Below are positions 34,947-43,169 of a DNA stretch of 64,000 nt, one piece after another; the stretch's first letter is position 1, and each line of letters begins with the position of its first letter. The position numbers and the translations under genes are program-made. The notes below the pieces were generated by a model. It ran no database searches. It was not told where the DNA came from and worked only from the letters and a program-made list of their open reading frames with translations. This stretch comes from Amycolatopsis lexingtonensis. Its GTDB lineage: Bacteria; Actinomycetota; Actinomycetes; Mycobacteriales; Pseudonocardiaceae. The stretch is from positions 10,237,001 to 10,301,000 of the forward strand of contig NZ_JADBEG010000001.1 in assembly GCF_014873755.1 (NCBI RefSeq), written 5' to 3'.

Positions 34947-36668
34947 CTAGAGCCGGTCGGGCGCTTCGATGCCGAGCAGCGAGAGCCCGAGCGCGAGCGT
35001 TTGCGACGTCAGCGTAGTCAACATCAGCCGTGACGCGCGCAGTGACGGTGAAGACGCCTTCAGAACCGGACATTCCTCGAAGAACCGGGAAAACGCGACC
35101 GCCGTCTCGTACAGGTACGTGCACAGCTTGTGCGGCGCGTAGCCGTTCGTCGCGGCCTTCAGCGCTTCGCCGAAGCGGAGCAGCTTCAGCGCGAGCGCCC
35201 GTTCCGCCGGCGCTTCCAGGGTGACTGCCACACCACCGGGCTGCTCGCCCGCCTTCCGGAGGATCGACCGCGTCCGCGCGTGCGCGTACTGCAGGTACAC
35301 CGAGGTGTTGCCCTCCTTGGCGAGCATCCGGTCCCAGGCGAAGACGTAGTCGCGTTCGCGGTCCCCGGACAGGTCCGCGTACTTGACCGCGCCGATGCCC
35401 ACGGCCCGAGCGACTTCGGCCTGCCCGGCCGCGTCGAGCTCACTGCGTTCGGCGACGACCGCGGCGGCCTGCGCCACCGCTTCGGTGAGCAGGTCGGCCA
35501 GCTTGACGGTCTCGCCGGACCGGGTCCGCATCGTCTTGCCGTCCGCGCCGAGGACCGTGCCGAACCCGATGTGCTCGGCGTGCCCGGTCAGCCAGCCCGC
35601 CGCGCGGCAGACGGCGAACACCATGGCGAAGTGCTGGGCCTGCGGCGCCCCGACGACGTAGAGCAGGTCGGTCGCCCCGCGTTCGGCCGTCCAGTACCGG
35701 ACGGTCGCCAGGTCCGTGGCGGCGTACCCGTAACCGCCGTCGCGCTTGCGGACGATCAGCGGCAGCCGGTCGCCTTCGCGGTTGCGGAAACCTTCGGGGA
35801 ACACGCAGACGGCGCCGTCGCTGACCTCGGTCAGCCCGGCATTTTCGAGGTCGTCGACCACCGCGGCGAGGTACGGGTTGTAGAAGCTCTCGCCGTAGAT
35901 GTCCTTGTCCGTCAGCGAAATGCCGAGCAGCGCGTAGACCTCGTCGAAGTGCCGCGTCGACTCCGCGATCAGCTCCCGCCAGACGGCGAGCGTCCCTTCG
36001 TCGCCGCCTTGCAGCAGCACGACCCGTTCGCGCGCCCTCGTCGCGAACGCTTCGTCGGTGTCGAACTTCCGGCGCGCTTCACGGTAGAAGGCGTCGAGGT
36101 CGGCGATGCCGCTCCGGCCGGCCGAGACGTCGAGCAGGTGCTCGATGAGCATCCCGAACGGCGTGCCCCAGTCGCCGAGGTGGTTGTGCGGCAGCACTTC
36201 GTGGCCGGCGAACCGCAGCAGGCGCGCGAGGGCGTCGCCGATCACCGACGTCCGCAGGTGCCCGACGTGCATCTCCTTGGCCACGTTCGGGCTGCTGTAG
36301 TCGAGCGCGATCCGCCGTGGCGCGGCGGTTTCCGGCACGCCGAGCCGCGGATCGCCGAGCACCGCGGCGACGCGCGTCTCCAGCCATTCCTTGCGCAGCG
36401 CGAAGTTGAGGAAACCGGGCCCGGCCACCACGGGCGGATCCGCGATGCCGTCGAGCTCCAGCGCCCCGGCGATCAGCCCGGCGACCTCGCGCGGCGGGCG
36501 GCCGAGCCGTTTGCCGAGGCTCATCGCGAGGTTCGCCTGGTAGTCGACGCCCTCCCGCGGTGACGCCTGGATCAGCGCCTGCTCCGGCGTCAGGTCGATG
36601 TCCAGCGCCCGGCCGGCGGCGGCCACCACGCGGCGCGCCAGCTCCTCGGTAACGTCGGCGGTGTGCAC
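34947..36668 (-). CDS. argS: Arginyl-tRNA synthetase
   Basis: Protein of 573 aa. The N-terminal Add-1 tRNA-binding domain (residues 1-90) precedes the class I core with HIGH-type HVGH (134-137) in SSPNVAKEMHVGHLRTSVIGDAL. The KMSKS lysine position is replaced by DGKTMRTRSGETVKL, as is usual for ArgRS. The DALR anticodon domain is C-terminal (QYAHARTRSILRKA). GTG 36668 has AGGAGGGA upstream. It is transcribed with the two small oxidase-like genes. In actinobacteria a housekeeping argS usually sits near lysA-thrC; I cannot tell from this window if this is the only copy. Confidence 0.95.
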   Translation of the reverse strand: MHTADVTEELARRVVAAAGRALDIDLTPEQALIQASPREGVDYQANLAMSLGKRLGRPPREVAGLIAGALELDGIADPPVVAGPGFLNFALRKEWLETRVAAVLGDPRLGVPETAAPRRIALDYSSPNVAKEMHVGHLRTSVIGDALARLLRFAGHEVLPHNHLGDWGTPFGMLIEHLLDVSAGRSGIADLDAFYREARRKFDTDEAFATRARERVVLLQGGDEGTLAVWRELIAESTRHFDEVYALLGISLTDKDIYGESFYNPYLAAVVDDLENAGLTEVSDGAVCVFPEGFRNREGDRLPLIVRKRDGGYGYAATDLATVRYWTAERGATDLLYVVGAPQAQHFAMVFAVCRAAGWLTGHAEHIGFGTVLGADGKTMRTRSGETVKLADLLTEAVAQAAAVVAERSELDAAGQAEVARAVGIGAVKYADLSGDRERDYVFAWDRMLAKEGNTSVYLQYAHARTRSILRKAGEQPGGVAVTLEAPAERALALKLLRFGEALKAATNGYAPHKLCTYLYETAVAFSRFFEECPVLKASSPSLRASRLMLTTLTSQTLALGLSLLGIEAPDRL

Positions 36669-36769
36669 GGTGTCCCTCCTTCGGCTCAGGTCGCGGAGCC
36701 CGCAGCGTAGCGAGCGTGACCGGACGGCGACGAAGGGTTTACTTCAGCTCAGCGTCTGCGACCCTCCCC

Positions 36770-38881
36770 TCACGCCGTGCTGGCCAGCGCGAACGGCAGC
36801 ACGGCGGGTGCCCCGGCCCGCCGCAGCAGCCGCGCGGCCAGCGTCATCGTCCAGCCGGTGTCGATGACGTCGTCCACCAGCAGAATCGGCCCCGCCGGAA
36901 GCGTGGCGGCGAGGTCAGCGGGCATGCTCATCCGCCGCCACAGGTCGGCCAGCCGCTGCGCGCTGTTGGCCTGCCGCGGCGGTGGCCCTTCCGCGTCGAG
37001 CGCGCCGAGGAAGTCCAGCTTGCCGATCTCGGACAGCCGCGTCGCGAGGCTGTACACGAGCTGTGGCCGCGTCTCCGACGGGACGGCGACCACCGCGACC
37101 GGCCGTTGTGCCCATTGCCAGCCCGCCAGCACCTGGACGCAGGCCTTGAACACCGAGTCGGGTACCTCGACGTCCCGGGCTCCGGGGCCGACCAGCTCCC
37201 GCAGCCGGTTGCCCCAGCCGACGTCGGTGAGCCGCCCGAGCACCTGGCCCGGCTCGGCCTGGTCGTCGGCCGAGATCCGGCCGGACACCGGAACGTCCAA
37301 AGAGGACATCCCGGTGGGCCACTGCTTCCGCGGGGCGACCTCGACCCCGGGCCGTTGCAGGCGTTCCCGGGTCGCGTCGACGACCTCGTCGGCCACCGTC
37401 GTGTCCCAGTGCTGCCCGGTGCAGTTGTCGCACCGCCCGCACGGCGCCGCATCGGGGTCGTCGAGCTGTCGCCGCAGGTATTCCATCCGGCAGCCGTCGG
37501 TCGCGAGGTAGCCGAGCATCGCTTCCTGCTCGCGGTCGCGCGCCTCCGCGACCCGCCGGTACCGGCCGCGGTCGTACTGCCACTCCTCGCCCGTGCTCGT
37601 CCAGCCGCCCTTGACGCGCCGGACCGCGCCGTCGACGTCCAGCACCTTGAGCACCATTTCCAGGCGGGAGCGGGAAAGTTCCACGGACGGCTCGAGCGCG
37701 GCCGTCGAAAGGGGACGGTCGGCGTAGGCGAGGCTGTTCAGCACCTGCGTCACCCGCAGCTCGTCGGGGAAGGCAAGCGACCCGAAGTACGCCCAGATCG
37801 CCTTGTCCTCCTCACCGGGCAGCAGCACGACTTCGGCGCGTTCCACGCCACGCCCGGCGCGGCCGACCTGCTGGTAGTAGGCGATCGGCGACGACGGCGC
37901 GCCGAGGTGCACGACGAACCCGAGGTCCGGCTTGTCGAAACCCATGCCCAGCGCGGAAGTCGCGACGAGCGCCTTGACGCGGTTGCCGAGCAGGTCGTCC
38001 TCGGCCGCCTGCCGGTCGGCCGGGTCGGTCTTGCCGGTGTAGGCCGCCACCGGGTACCCGCGGTCCTTCAGCAGCGCCGCCACGTCGTGCGCCGCCGCGA
38101 CGGTCAGGCAGTAGATGATCCCCGACCCCGGCAGCTCCGCCAGGTGCTCGGCGAGCCACGCCAGCCGCGCCTGCGACGTCGGCAGCCGGCACACCGACAA
38201 CCGCAGGCTCTCCCGGTCGAGGCTGCCGCGCAGCACGAGCGTGTCGCCGCCGGTGCCGAGGCCGAGCTGTTCCGCGACGTCGGTGACCACGCGGTCGTTC
38301 GCGGTCGCCGTGGTCGCCAGCACCGGCACGCCTTCCGGGAGGTCGCCCAGCAGCGTGCGCAGGCGCCGGTAGTCCGGCCGGAAGTCGTGGCCCCAGTCCG
38401 AGATGCAGTGCGCCTCGTCGACCACCAGCAGGCCGGTGCTCGCGGTCAGCTTCGGCAGCACGTTGTCGCGGAAGTCGGGGTTGTTCAGCCGTTCGGGGCT
38501 GACCAGCAGGACGTCCACCTCGCCGGCCGCTACCGCCGCCTGGACCTGGTCCCACTCCTGGGGGTTCGCGGAGTTCATCGTCGCCGCGTGGATCCCGGCG
38601 CGGGCCGCCGCCGAGATCTGGTTGCGCATCAGGGCGAGCAGCGGCGAGACGATGACCGTCGGCCCGCTTCCCTGCTCCCGCAGCAACGCCGTGGCCAGGA
38701 AGTACACCGCCGACTTGCCCCACCCGGTGCGCTGCACGACCAGCGCCCGGCGCCGGTGCGCGACCAGGGCCTCGATGGCCGTCCATTGGTCTTCGCGCAG
38801 CGTCGCCGAGTCGCCGGCCAGTGCCCGGAGGAGGGTTTCGGCGCGGTCGCGGAGTGCTGGGGTGGTGCCGGTGGTGTCCAC
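36770..38881 (-). CDS. RecQ-family DNA helicase with C-terminal phosphoribosyltransferase-like domain
   Basis: Protein of 703 aa. SF2 helicase motifs: Walker A QRTGWGKSA (residues 50-58), DEAH (155-158), TTATAND, Q-x-x-G-R-A-G-R in YYQQVGRAGRGVERAE. A RecQ zinc-binding region follows (CRMEYLRRQLDDPDAAPCGRCDNC), then a winged-helix-like part. Instead of an HRDC domain the C-terminus carries a PRPP-loop motif, ILLVDDVIDTGWT (about 666-678), in a ComF-like phosphoribosyltransferase fold. GTG 38881 (GGGGAC upstream) or GTG 38905 are possible starts. It probably unwinds DNA in repair; the role of the PRTase-like part is unknown. Confidence 0.9.
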   Translation of the reverse strand: MDTTGTTPALRDRAETLLRALAGDSATLREDQWTAIEALVAHRRRALVVQRTGWGKSAVYFLATALLREQGSGPTVIVSPLLALMRNQISAAARAGIHAATMNSANPQEWDQVQAAVAAGEVDVLLVSPERLNNPDFRDNVLPKLTASTGLLVVDEAHCISDWGHDFRPDYRRLRTLLGDLPEGVPVLATTATANDRVVTDVAEQLGLGTGGDTLVLRGSLDRESLRLSVCRLPTSQARLAWLAEHLAELPGSGIIYCLTVAAAHDVAALLKDRGYPVAAYTGKTDPADRQAAEDDLLGNRVKALVATSALGMGFDKPDLGFVVHLGAPSSPIAYYQQVGRAGRGVERAEVVLLPGEEDKAIWAYFGSLAFPDELRVTQVLNSLAYADRPLSTAALEPSVELSRSRLEMVLKVLDVDGAVRRVKGGWTSTGEEWQYDRGRYRRVAEARDREQEAMLGYLATDGCRMEYLRRQLDDPDAAPCGRCDNCTGQHWDTTVADEVVDATRERLQRPGVEVAPRKQWPTGMSSLDVPVSGRISADDQAEPGQVLGRLTDVGWGNRLRELVGPGARDVEVPDSVFKACVQVLAGWQWAQRPVAVVAVPSETRPQLVYSLATRLSEIGKLDFLGALDAEGPPPRQANSAQRLADLWRRMSMPADLAATLPAGPILLVDDVIDTGWTMTLAARLLRRAGAPAVLPFALASTA

Positions 38882-38964
38882 GTCCCCACGTCTACCCCAT
38901 GGCACCGACGAACCGGGAATCGGCGGCGTCGCGAACGGACCGTTCGTGTCGAATACGGGTGGTT

Positions 38965-38982
38965 ATGTGACCTGAATCACAT
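38965..38982. promoter_or_regulatory. CRP/GlxR-type operator
   Basis: ATGTGACCTGAATCACAT is a full 18-bp dyad with the TGTGA-N6-TCACA pattern of cAMP receptor proteins. It lies 73 bp before nadD and about 60-85 bp before the divergent helicase gene, so it could act on either. Confidence 0.65.
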
Positions 38983-39054
38983 GTACTGCCCGGTCGAGGG
39001 AGGTGGCGAACAGCACCCGGCGTCCCGCGCGCGCGATGTATAGGCTCCCGGTTC

Positions 39055-39648
39055 ATGTCACCACGGCGGATCGGGGTCATGGGCGGCACCTTCGACCCCG
39101 TGCACCACGGCCACCTCGTCGCGGCCAGCGAGGTCCAGTCCCGGTTCGGGCTCGACGAAGTGATCTTCGTCCCCACCGGGCAGCCGTGGCAGAAGACCGG
39201 CCGCGAGGTGACCAAGGCCGAGGACCGCTACCTGATGACGGTCATCGCGACCGCGTCGAACCCGGTGTTCTCGGTCAGCCGCGTCGACATCGACCGCGGC
39301 GGCCAGACCTACACCGTCGACACCCTCCGAGACCTGCACGCCGAATACCCCGACGACGAGCTCTTCTTCATCACCGGCGCCGACGCGCTCGAACAGATCC
39401 TGACCTGGCACAAGGCGGACGAGCTGTTCGACTTCGCGCACTTCATCGGCGTCACGCGGCCCGGCTACCGGCTCAACTCCCACCACCTGCCCAGCGGGAA
39501 GGTCAGCCTTGTCGAGGTCACCGCGATGGCGATCTCGTCGACCGGCTGCCGCGACCGGGTCGAACGCGGGGAGCCGGTCTGGTACCTCGTGCCCGACGGC
39601 GTCGTCCGCTACATCGCCAAAAAGGACCTGTACCGGAAGAGCGACTGA
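39055..39648 (+). CDS. nadD: Nicotinate-nucleotide adenylyltransferase
   Basis: Protein of 197 aa; converts nicotinate mononucleotide and ATP to deamido-NAD. The nucleotidyltransferase motif [12 protein letters not shown] is at residues 10-21, and the second motif is [13 protein letters not shown], the ISSTxxR of the family. TATAGG lies shortly upstream and the leader is very short. It is the first gene of the nadD-rsfS-gpgP-octT run conserved with mycobacteria. Confidence 0.96.
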   Translation: MSPRRIGVMGGTFDPVHHGHLVAASEVQSRFGLDEVIFVPTGQPWQKTGREVTKAEDRYLMTVIATASNPVFSVSRVDIDRGGQTYTVDTLRDLHAEYPDDELFFITGADALEQILTWHKADELFDFAHFIGVTRPGYRLNSHHLPSGKVSLVEVTAMAISSTGCRDRVERGEPVWYLVPDGVVRYIAKKDLYRKSD

Positions 39649-39707
39649 AAGCCCGCTGGTCCCGGCGGGTACCCTTCTCGGGCGAACCCGATCTGTGAAG
39701 GAGCACC

Positions 39708-40103
39708 GTGGCAGCCACGTCCGAGGCACGAGAGCTGGCCGTAGCGGCCGCACACGCGGCGGCGGACAAGAAGGCCAGCGACGTAGTCGTGCTGGACGTG
39801 TCCGAGCAGCTCGTCATCACCGACGCCTTCGTCATCGCCTCCGCGTCCAACGAGCGCCTGGTCGGCGCGATCGTCGACAACGTCGAAGAGAAGCTGCGGG
39901 AGAGCGGCCACAAGCCGGTCCGCCGTGAAGGCGCCCGCGAAGGGCGCTGGGTCCTGCTCGACTACGTCGACGTCGTCGTGCACGTCCAGCACGTCGAAGA
40001 GCGCACGTTCTACGGCCTCGAGCGGCTGTGGAAGGACTGCCCGCGCATCGAGGTGGCCGGTCTCGAGGAGCCACCCGCCGACGAGGACCCGGACGTCCCG
40101 TGA
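39708..40103 (+). CDS. rsfS: Ribosome silencing factor RsfS
   Basis: Protein of 131 aa. The RsfS/YbeB/iojap domain binds L14 and blocks subunit joining in starvation: KASDVVVLDVSEQLVITDAFVIASASNERLVGAIVDNVEEKL and GRWVLLDYVDVVVHVQHVEERTFYGLERLWKDCP. GTG 39708 has GAAGGAG upstream. Its stop overlaps the gpgP start. Confidence 0.95.
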   Translation: MAATSEARELAVAAAHAAADKKASDVVVLDVSEQLVITDAFVIASASNERLVGAIVDNVEEKLRESGHKPVRREGAREGRWVLLDYVDVVVHVQHVEERTFYGLERLWKDCPRIEVAGLEEPPADEDPDVP

Positions 40104-40714
40104 GCCCGCGGCGGCTCGTGCTCTGGCGCCACGGCGAGACGGACTACAACGCCGCCGGGCGGATGCAGGGTCACCTGGATTCGGCGCTGACCCCGCGCGG
40201 CTGGAACCAGGCCCGGTTCGCCGTGCCCGCGCTGGCCCGGTTCTCGCCGGACCTCGTGATCGCATCCGACCTGCGCCGCGCCACCGACACGGCCACCGTG
40301 CTCACCGACGCCATCGGCGTCCCGCTGCGCATCGACAAGCGCCTGCGCGAGACGCACCTCGGCGAATGGCAGGGGCTCACCGGCGCGCAGGTCGACGAGG
40401 CCTACCCCGGTGAACGCGACCGCTGGCGCACCGACGCGACCTGGGCCCCGCCGGGCGGGGAGAACCGCGTCGACGTCGCCGACCGCGCCGGCGAAGTGGT
40501 CGCCGACCTGCAGCAGGCCAACTCCGACGTCGGCGACACCGTGCTGCTCGCCGCGCACGGCGGGCTGATCATCGCGCTCACCGCCCGGCTGCTGAACCTG
40601 CCGGTCGCGATCTGGCCTTCGCTGGGCGGGATCTCGAACTGCCACTGGGTCGAGCTCGGCATGCGCGACGGCAACTGGCGGCTGAACGCCTACAACGCGG
40701 GGATGCACGGCTAA
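40100..40714 (+). CDS. gpgP: Histidine phosphatase, probable glucosyl-3-phosphoglycerate phosphatase
   Basis: Protein of 204 aa of the histidine phosphatase branch: LVLWRHGETDYNAAGRMQG with RHG at 10-12 (catalytic His11), second His in LLAAHGGLI, and catalytic acid Glu in LRETHLGEWQGL. By position after rsfS and before an OctT-like gene it matches mycobacterial GpgP (Rv2419c), which dephosphorylates glucosyl-3-phosphoglycerate in methylglucose lipopolysaccharide synthesis. Function by context, not proven. GTGA overlap with rsfS. Confidence 0.85.
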   Translation: MSPRRLVLWRHGETDYNAAGRMQGHLDSALTPRGWNQARFAVPALARFSPDLVIASDLRRATDTATVLTDAIGVPLRIDKRLRETHLGEWQGLTGAQVDEAYPGERDRWRTDATWAPPGGENRVDVADRAGEVVADLQQANSDVGDTVLLAAHGGLIIALTARLLNLPVAIWPSLGGISNCHWVELGMRDGNWRLNAYNAGMHG

Positions 40715-40717
40715 CCG

Positions 40718-41446
40718 ATGGGGCCGCGCCTGCTGGTGTTCGGCGATTCGCTGAGCTTTCACGGTCCCGAAGGACCCTGTGCCGCGGACGAACCGCGGTT
40801 GTGGCCGAACGTCGCGGCCGCCGCGCTGGGTGGCACCGCCGACCTGGTCGCCGGAATCGGCTGGAACGCCCGCGACGCCTGGTGGTCGCTGACCGGCGAC
40901 CCGCGCGTGTGGGCCGACCTGCACCACGTCGACGCCGTCGTGTTCGCGGTCGGCAGCATGGACACGTTGCCGTCACCGCTGCCGACCTACCTGCGCACCG
41001 GGCTGCGGTACCTGCGGCCCGACCCCCTCCGGCGGGTGGTGCGCAAGGCCTACCTCGCCGCACAGCCCCGGCTTTCGGTCGCGTTCCGCGGCCGGCCGAC
41101 GGTGCTGCCGGCCAAGCTCACCGTGCAGTACCTCGACACCGCCGTGGGCGCGCTGCGCGCCCTGCGGCCCGAACTGCCGGTCTTCGGGATGCTGCCGTCG
41201 GTGCACCGCGCGGCGGCGTACGGCGGCGTGCACACCGCGCGGCCGGCCGCGGCGGCCGCGATGGCGGCGTGGGGCGCCCGGGCGAACGTCCCCCTGCTCG
41301 ACCTCGAAGCCGTTGTCGGAGAGCACGTCCTGAGCGGCGAGGGCAACCCGGACGGCATGCACTGGGGCTGGAAAGGACACGCGGCGGTGGGCGACGCGAT
41401 GTCCGTGTTGCTGGCGCCGGTGCTGGCCCCCGGCCACGTAGGCTGA
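40718..41446 (+). CDS. octT: SGNH-fold acyltransferase, probable OctT homologue
   Basis: Protein of 242 aa. GDSLSFHG is at residues 9-16 with nucleophile Ser11; the C-terminal D-x-x-H block is NPDGMHWGWKGH. It has no signal peptide, so it is cytoplasmic, unlike secreted lipases of the fold. It occupies the place of mycobacterial OctT (Rv2418c), the octanoyltransferase that acylates diglucosylglycerate in methylglucose lipopolysaccharide synthesis. It starts 4 bp after gpgP, so the two are co-expressed. A sugar acyltransferase role is the best guess. Confidence 0.75.
   Translation: MGPRLLVFGDSLSFHGPEGPCAADEPRLWPNVAAAALGGTADLVAGIGWNARDAWWSLTGDPRVWADLHHVDAVVFAVGSMDTLPSPLPTYLRTGLRYLRPDPLRRVVRKAYLAAQPRLSVAFRGRPTVLPAKLTVQYLDTAVGALRALRPELPVFGMLPSVHRAAAYGGVHTARPAAAAAMAAWGARANVPLLDLEAVVGEHVLSGEGNPDGMHWGWKGHAAVGDAMSVLLAPVLAPGHVG
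41439..41444 (+). promoter_or_regulatory. -10 element of degV
   Basis: TAGGCT lies 6 nt before the degV GTG and overlaps the first base of the octT stop codon. It gives degV its own leaderless promoter inside the gene run. Confidence 0.5.
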
Positions 41447-41450
41447 CGGC

Positions 41451-42308
41451 GTGTCGGTCGCCGTAGTCACGGATTCCACCGCCCACCTGCCGGAGGGCTT
41501 CGCCGAACGGCACGCGGTCCGGGTGGTGCCGCTGCACGTCCTCGTCGACGGCGTCGTCTCCCTCGACGGTGTCGAGACCGGGCCGGCGGCGGTCGCCGAA
41601 GCGATGAAGCAGCGCAAGATCGTCACGACGTCCCGGCCGACACCCACCGAGTTCGTCGAGGAGTACCGCGCGGCGCTCGCCGACGGCGCGGACTCGATCG
41701 TCTCGGTCCACCTGTCGCGAGAGCTTTCGGGCACGTGGGAAGCGGCGGTGCTGGCGGCCCAGGAAGTGGGGCCCGACCGGGTCCGCGTGGTCGATTCGCG
41801 GACCACGGCGATGGGGCTGGGGTTCGCGGCACTGCACGCCGCTTCGGCCGCGTGCGCGGGGGCTTCGGCGGCCGATGTCGAGGCCGCGGCGGTGACCGCC
41901 GCCGGGTGCTCGTCGACCCTGTTCGTCGTGGAAACCCTCGACCACCTGCGCCGCGGCGGGCGGATCGGCCCGGCGGCGGCGCTGCTCGGCACCGCCCTCG
42001 CGGTGAAGCCGGTGCTGCACATGGCCGACGGCCGCATCCTGCCGCTGGAGAAGGTCCGCACCATGAACCGCGCGATCGCGCGGCTGGTCGAGCTCGCGGC
42101 CGAAGCGGCGGCCGAAGACGACGTCGAGCTCGCCGTCCACCACCTCGCCTCGCCGGAGCGGGCGGTCGAACTGGCGAACCGGCTCGAGGAAGCGGTGCCG
42201 CGCTCGGCGGGCTGCGTGGTCTCCGAGCTGGGCGCGGTGATCGGGGCGCACACCGGGCCCGGGGTGCTGGGTGTGGTCGTCCAACGCACGGTCCCGTCCC
42301 GGAGCTAG
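41451..42308 (+). CDS. DegV family fatty-acid-binding protein
   Basis: Protein of 285 aa. DegV/FakB fold: VAVVTDSTAHLPEGFAERHAVRVVPLHVLVDG, TSRPTPTEFVEEY and SVHLSRELSGTWEAA, the latter carrying the Ser residues that hold the fatty-acid carboxylate. FakB-type proteins deliver fatty acid to a kinase (FakA), but FakA is absent here, as in most actinobacteria, so it may only carry or sense fatty acids. It is the Rv2417c equivalent by position. Confidence 0.9.
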   Translation: MSVAVVTDSTAHLPEGFAERHAVRVVPLHVLVDGVVSLDGVETGPAAVAEAMKQRKIVTTSRPTPTEFVEEYRAALADGADSIVSVHLSRELSGTWEAAVLAAQEVGPDRVRVVDSRTTAMGLGFAALHAASAACAGASAADVEAAAVTAAGCSSTLFVVETLDHLRRGGRIGPAAALLGTALAVKPVLHMADGRILPLEKVRTMNRAIARLVELAAEAAAEDDVELAVHHLASPERAVELANRLEEAVPRSAGCVVSELGAVIGAHTGPGVLGVVVQRTVPSRS

Positions 42309-42455
42309 CCGAACCCGCCAGCATGCCACCCGGGTACGACGGAAACGGCCGTTCCCGGACCGGGCCGGGGCAATCCGTCCACAACACCCCGGTTGTCCAC
42401 AGGACGCGGCGCCACCCCTGTCGGACGCCTCCCCGCGCGCCCTAACGTCGATCGT

Positions 42456-43169
42456 GTGTTCGAGCAGTCCGCCCGGGATCCGGGCCCTCCCGTCAACGAC
42501 CGGCTCTCCTGGCTGGCCGACCAGCTCTCGCCCGATGCGAGCACGGTCGGGCCGGGTGGCCGGCTGGTCCGGCGCTGGCTGCCGGGCGGCTCGGCCGGTC
42601 CCGGTCGCCGCCGGTGGGCGCTCGCCGGCGTCCTCGCCGCGGTCGTGGTGATCGTCCTCGGTGCGGTCGCGCTCTTCGGCGGCCGTCCGGCACCCGAGCC
42701 GCTGCCCGCGCTGCCGAGCGCGAAACCGGCGGCGGAGGCGCGGGCCGCGCCCCAGGCCGGCCTGGTCGTCAGCGTGATCGGGCGCGTCCGGTCACCGGGG
42801 CTGGTCACCGTGCCCCCGGGCGCCCGCGTCGCGGACGTGCTCCGCGCGGCCGGCGGGGCCGAACCCGGCGCGGACGTCTCCGGGCTGAACCTCGCCCGCA
42901 AGGTGGCCGACGGCGAACAGCTCGCGGTCGGCGTCCCGGCGCCCGCCGCCGTTCCCGGCGAGCCCGCGGAGAGCGGGAAGGTCGACCTCAACGCGTCGAC
43001 CGCGGACCAGCTGGACACGTTGCCGGGCATCGGCGAGGTGATGGCGAAGCGGATCGTCCAGTGGCGGACCGACCACGGCGGCTTCACGAAGATCGAGCAG
43101 CTGCGTGACGTCGACGGCCTCGGTGAAAGCAAGTTCGAGAAACTGCGGGAGAAGGTGACGGTCGGATGA
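42456..43169 (+). CDS. comEA: ComEA family DNA-binding membrane protein
   Basis: Protein of 237 aa. A cytoplasmic N-terminus, a membrane segment (WALAGVLAAVVVIVLGAVALF), a Pro/Ala-rich linker, an SLBB domain (SVIGRVRSPGLVTVPPGARVADVLRAAGG), and a C-terminal double helix-hairpin-helix (KVDLNASTADQLDTLPGIGEVMAKRIVQWR). It is the periplasmic DNA receptor of the competence machinery. GTG 42456 is supported by TAACGT 7 nt upstream. ATGA overlap with comEC. Actinobacterial competence is not established, so the pair may serve another DNA-uptake role. Confidence 0.92.
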   Translation: MFEQSARDPGPPVNDRLSWLADQLSPDASTVGPGGRLVRRWLPGGSAGPGRRRWALAGVLAAVVVIVLGAVALFGGRPAPEPLPALPSAKPAAEARAAPQAGLVVSVIGRVRSPGLVTVPPGARVADVLRAAGGAEPGADVSGLNLARKVADGEQLAVGVPAPAAVPGEPAESGKVDLNASTADQLDTLPGIGEVMAKRIVQWRTDHGGFTKIEQLRDVDGLGESKFEKLREKVTVG

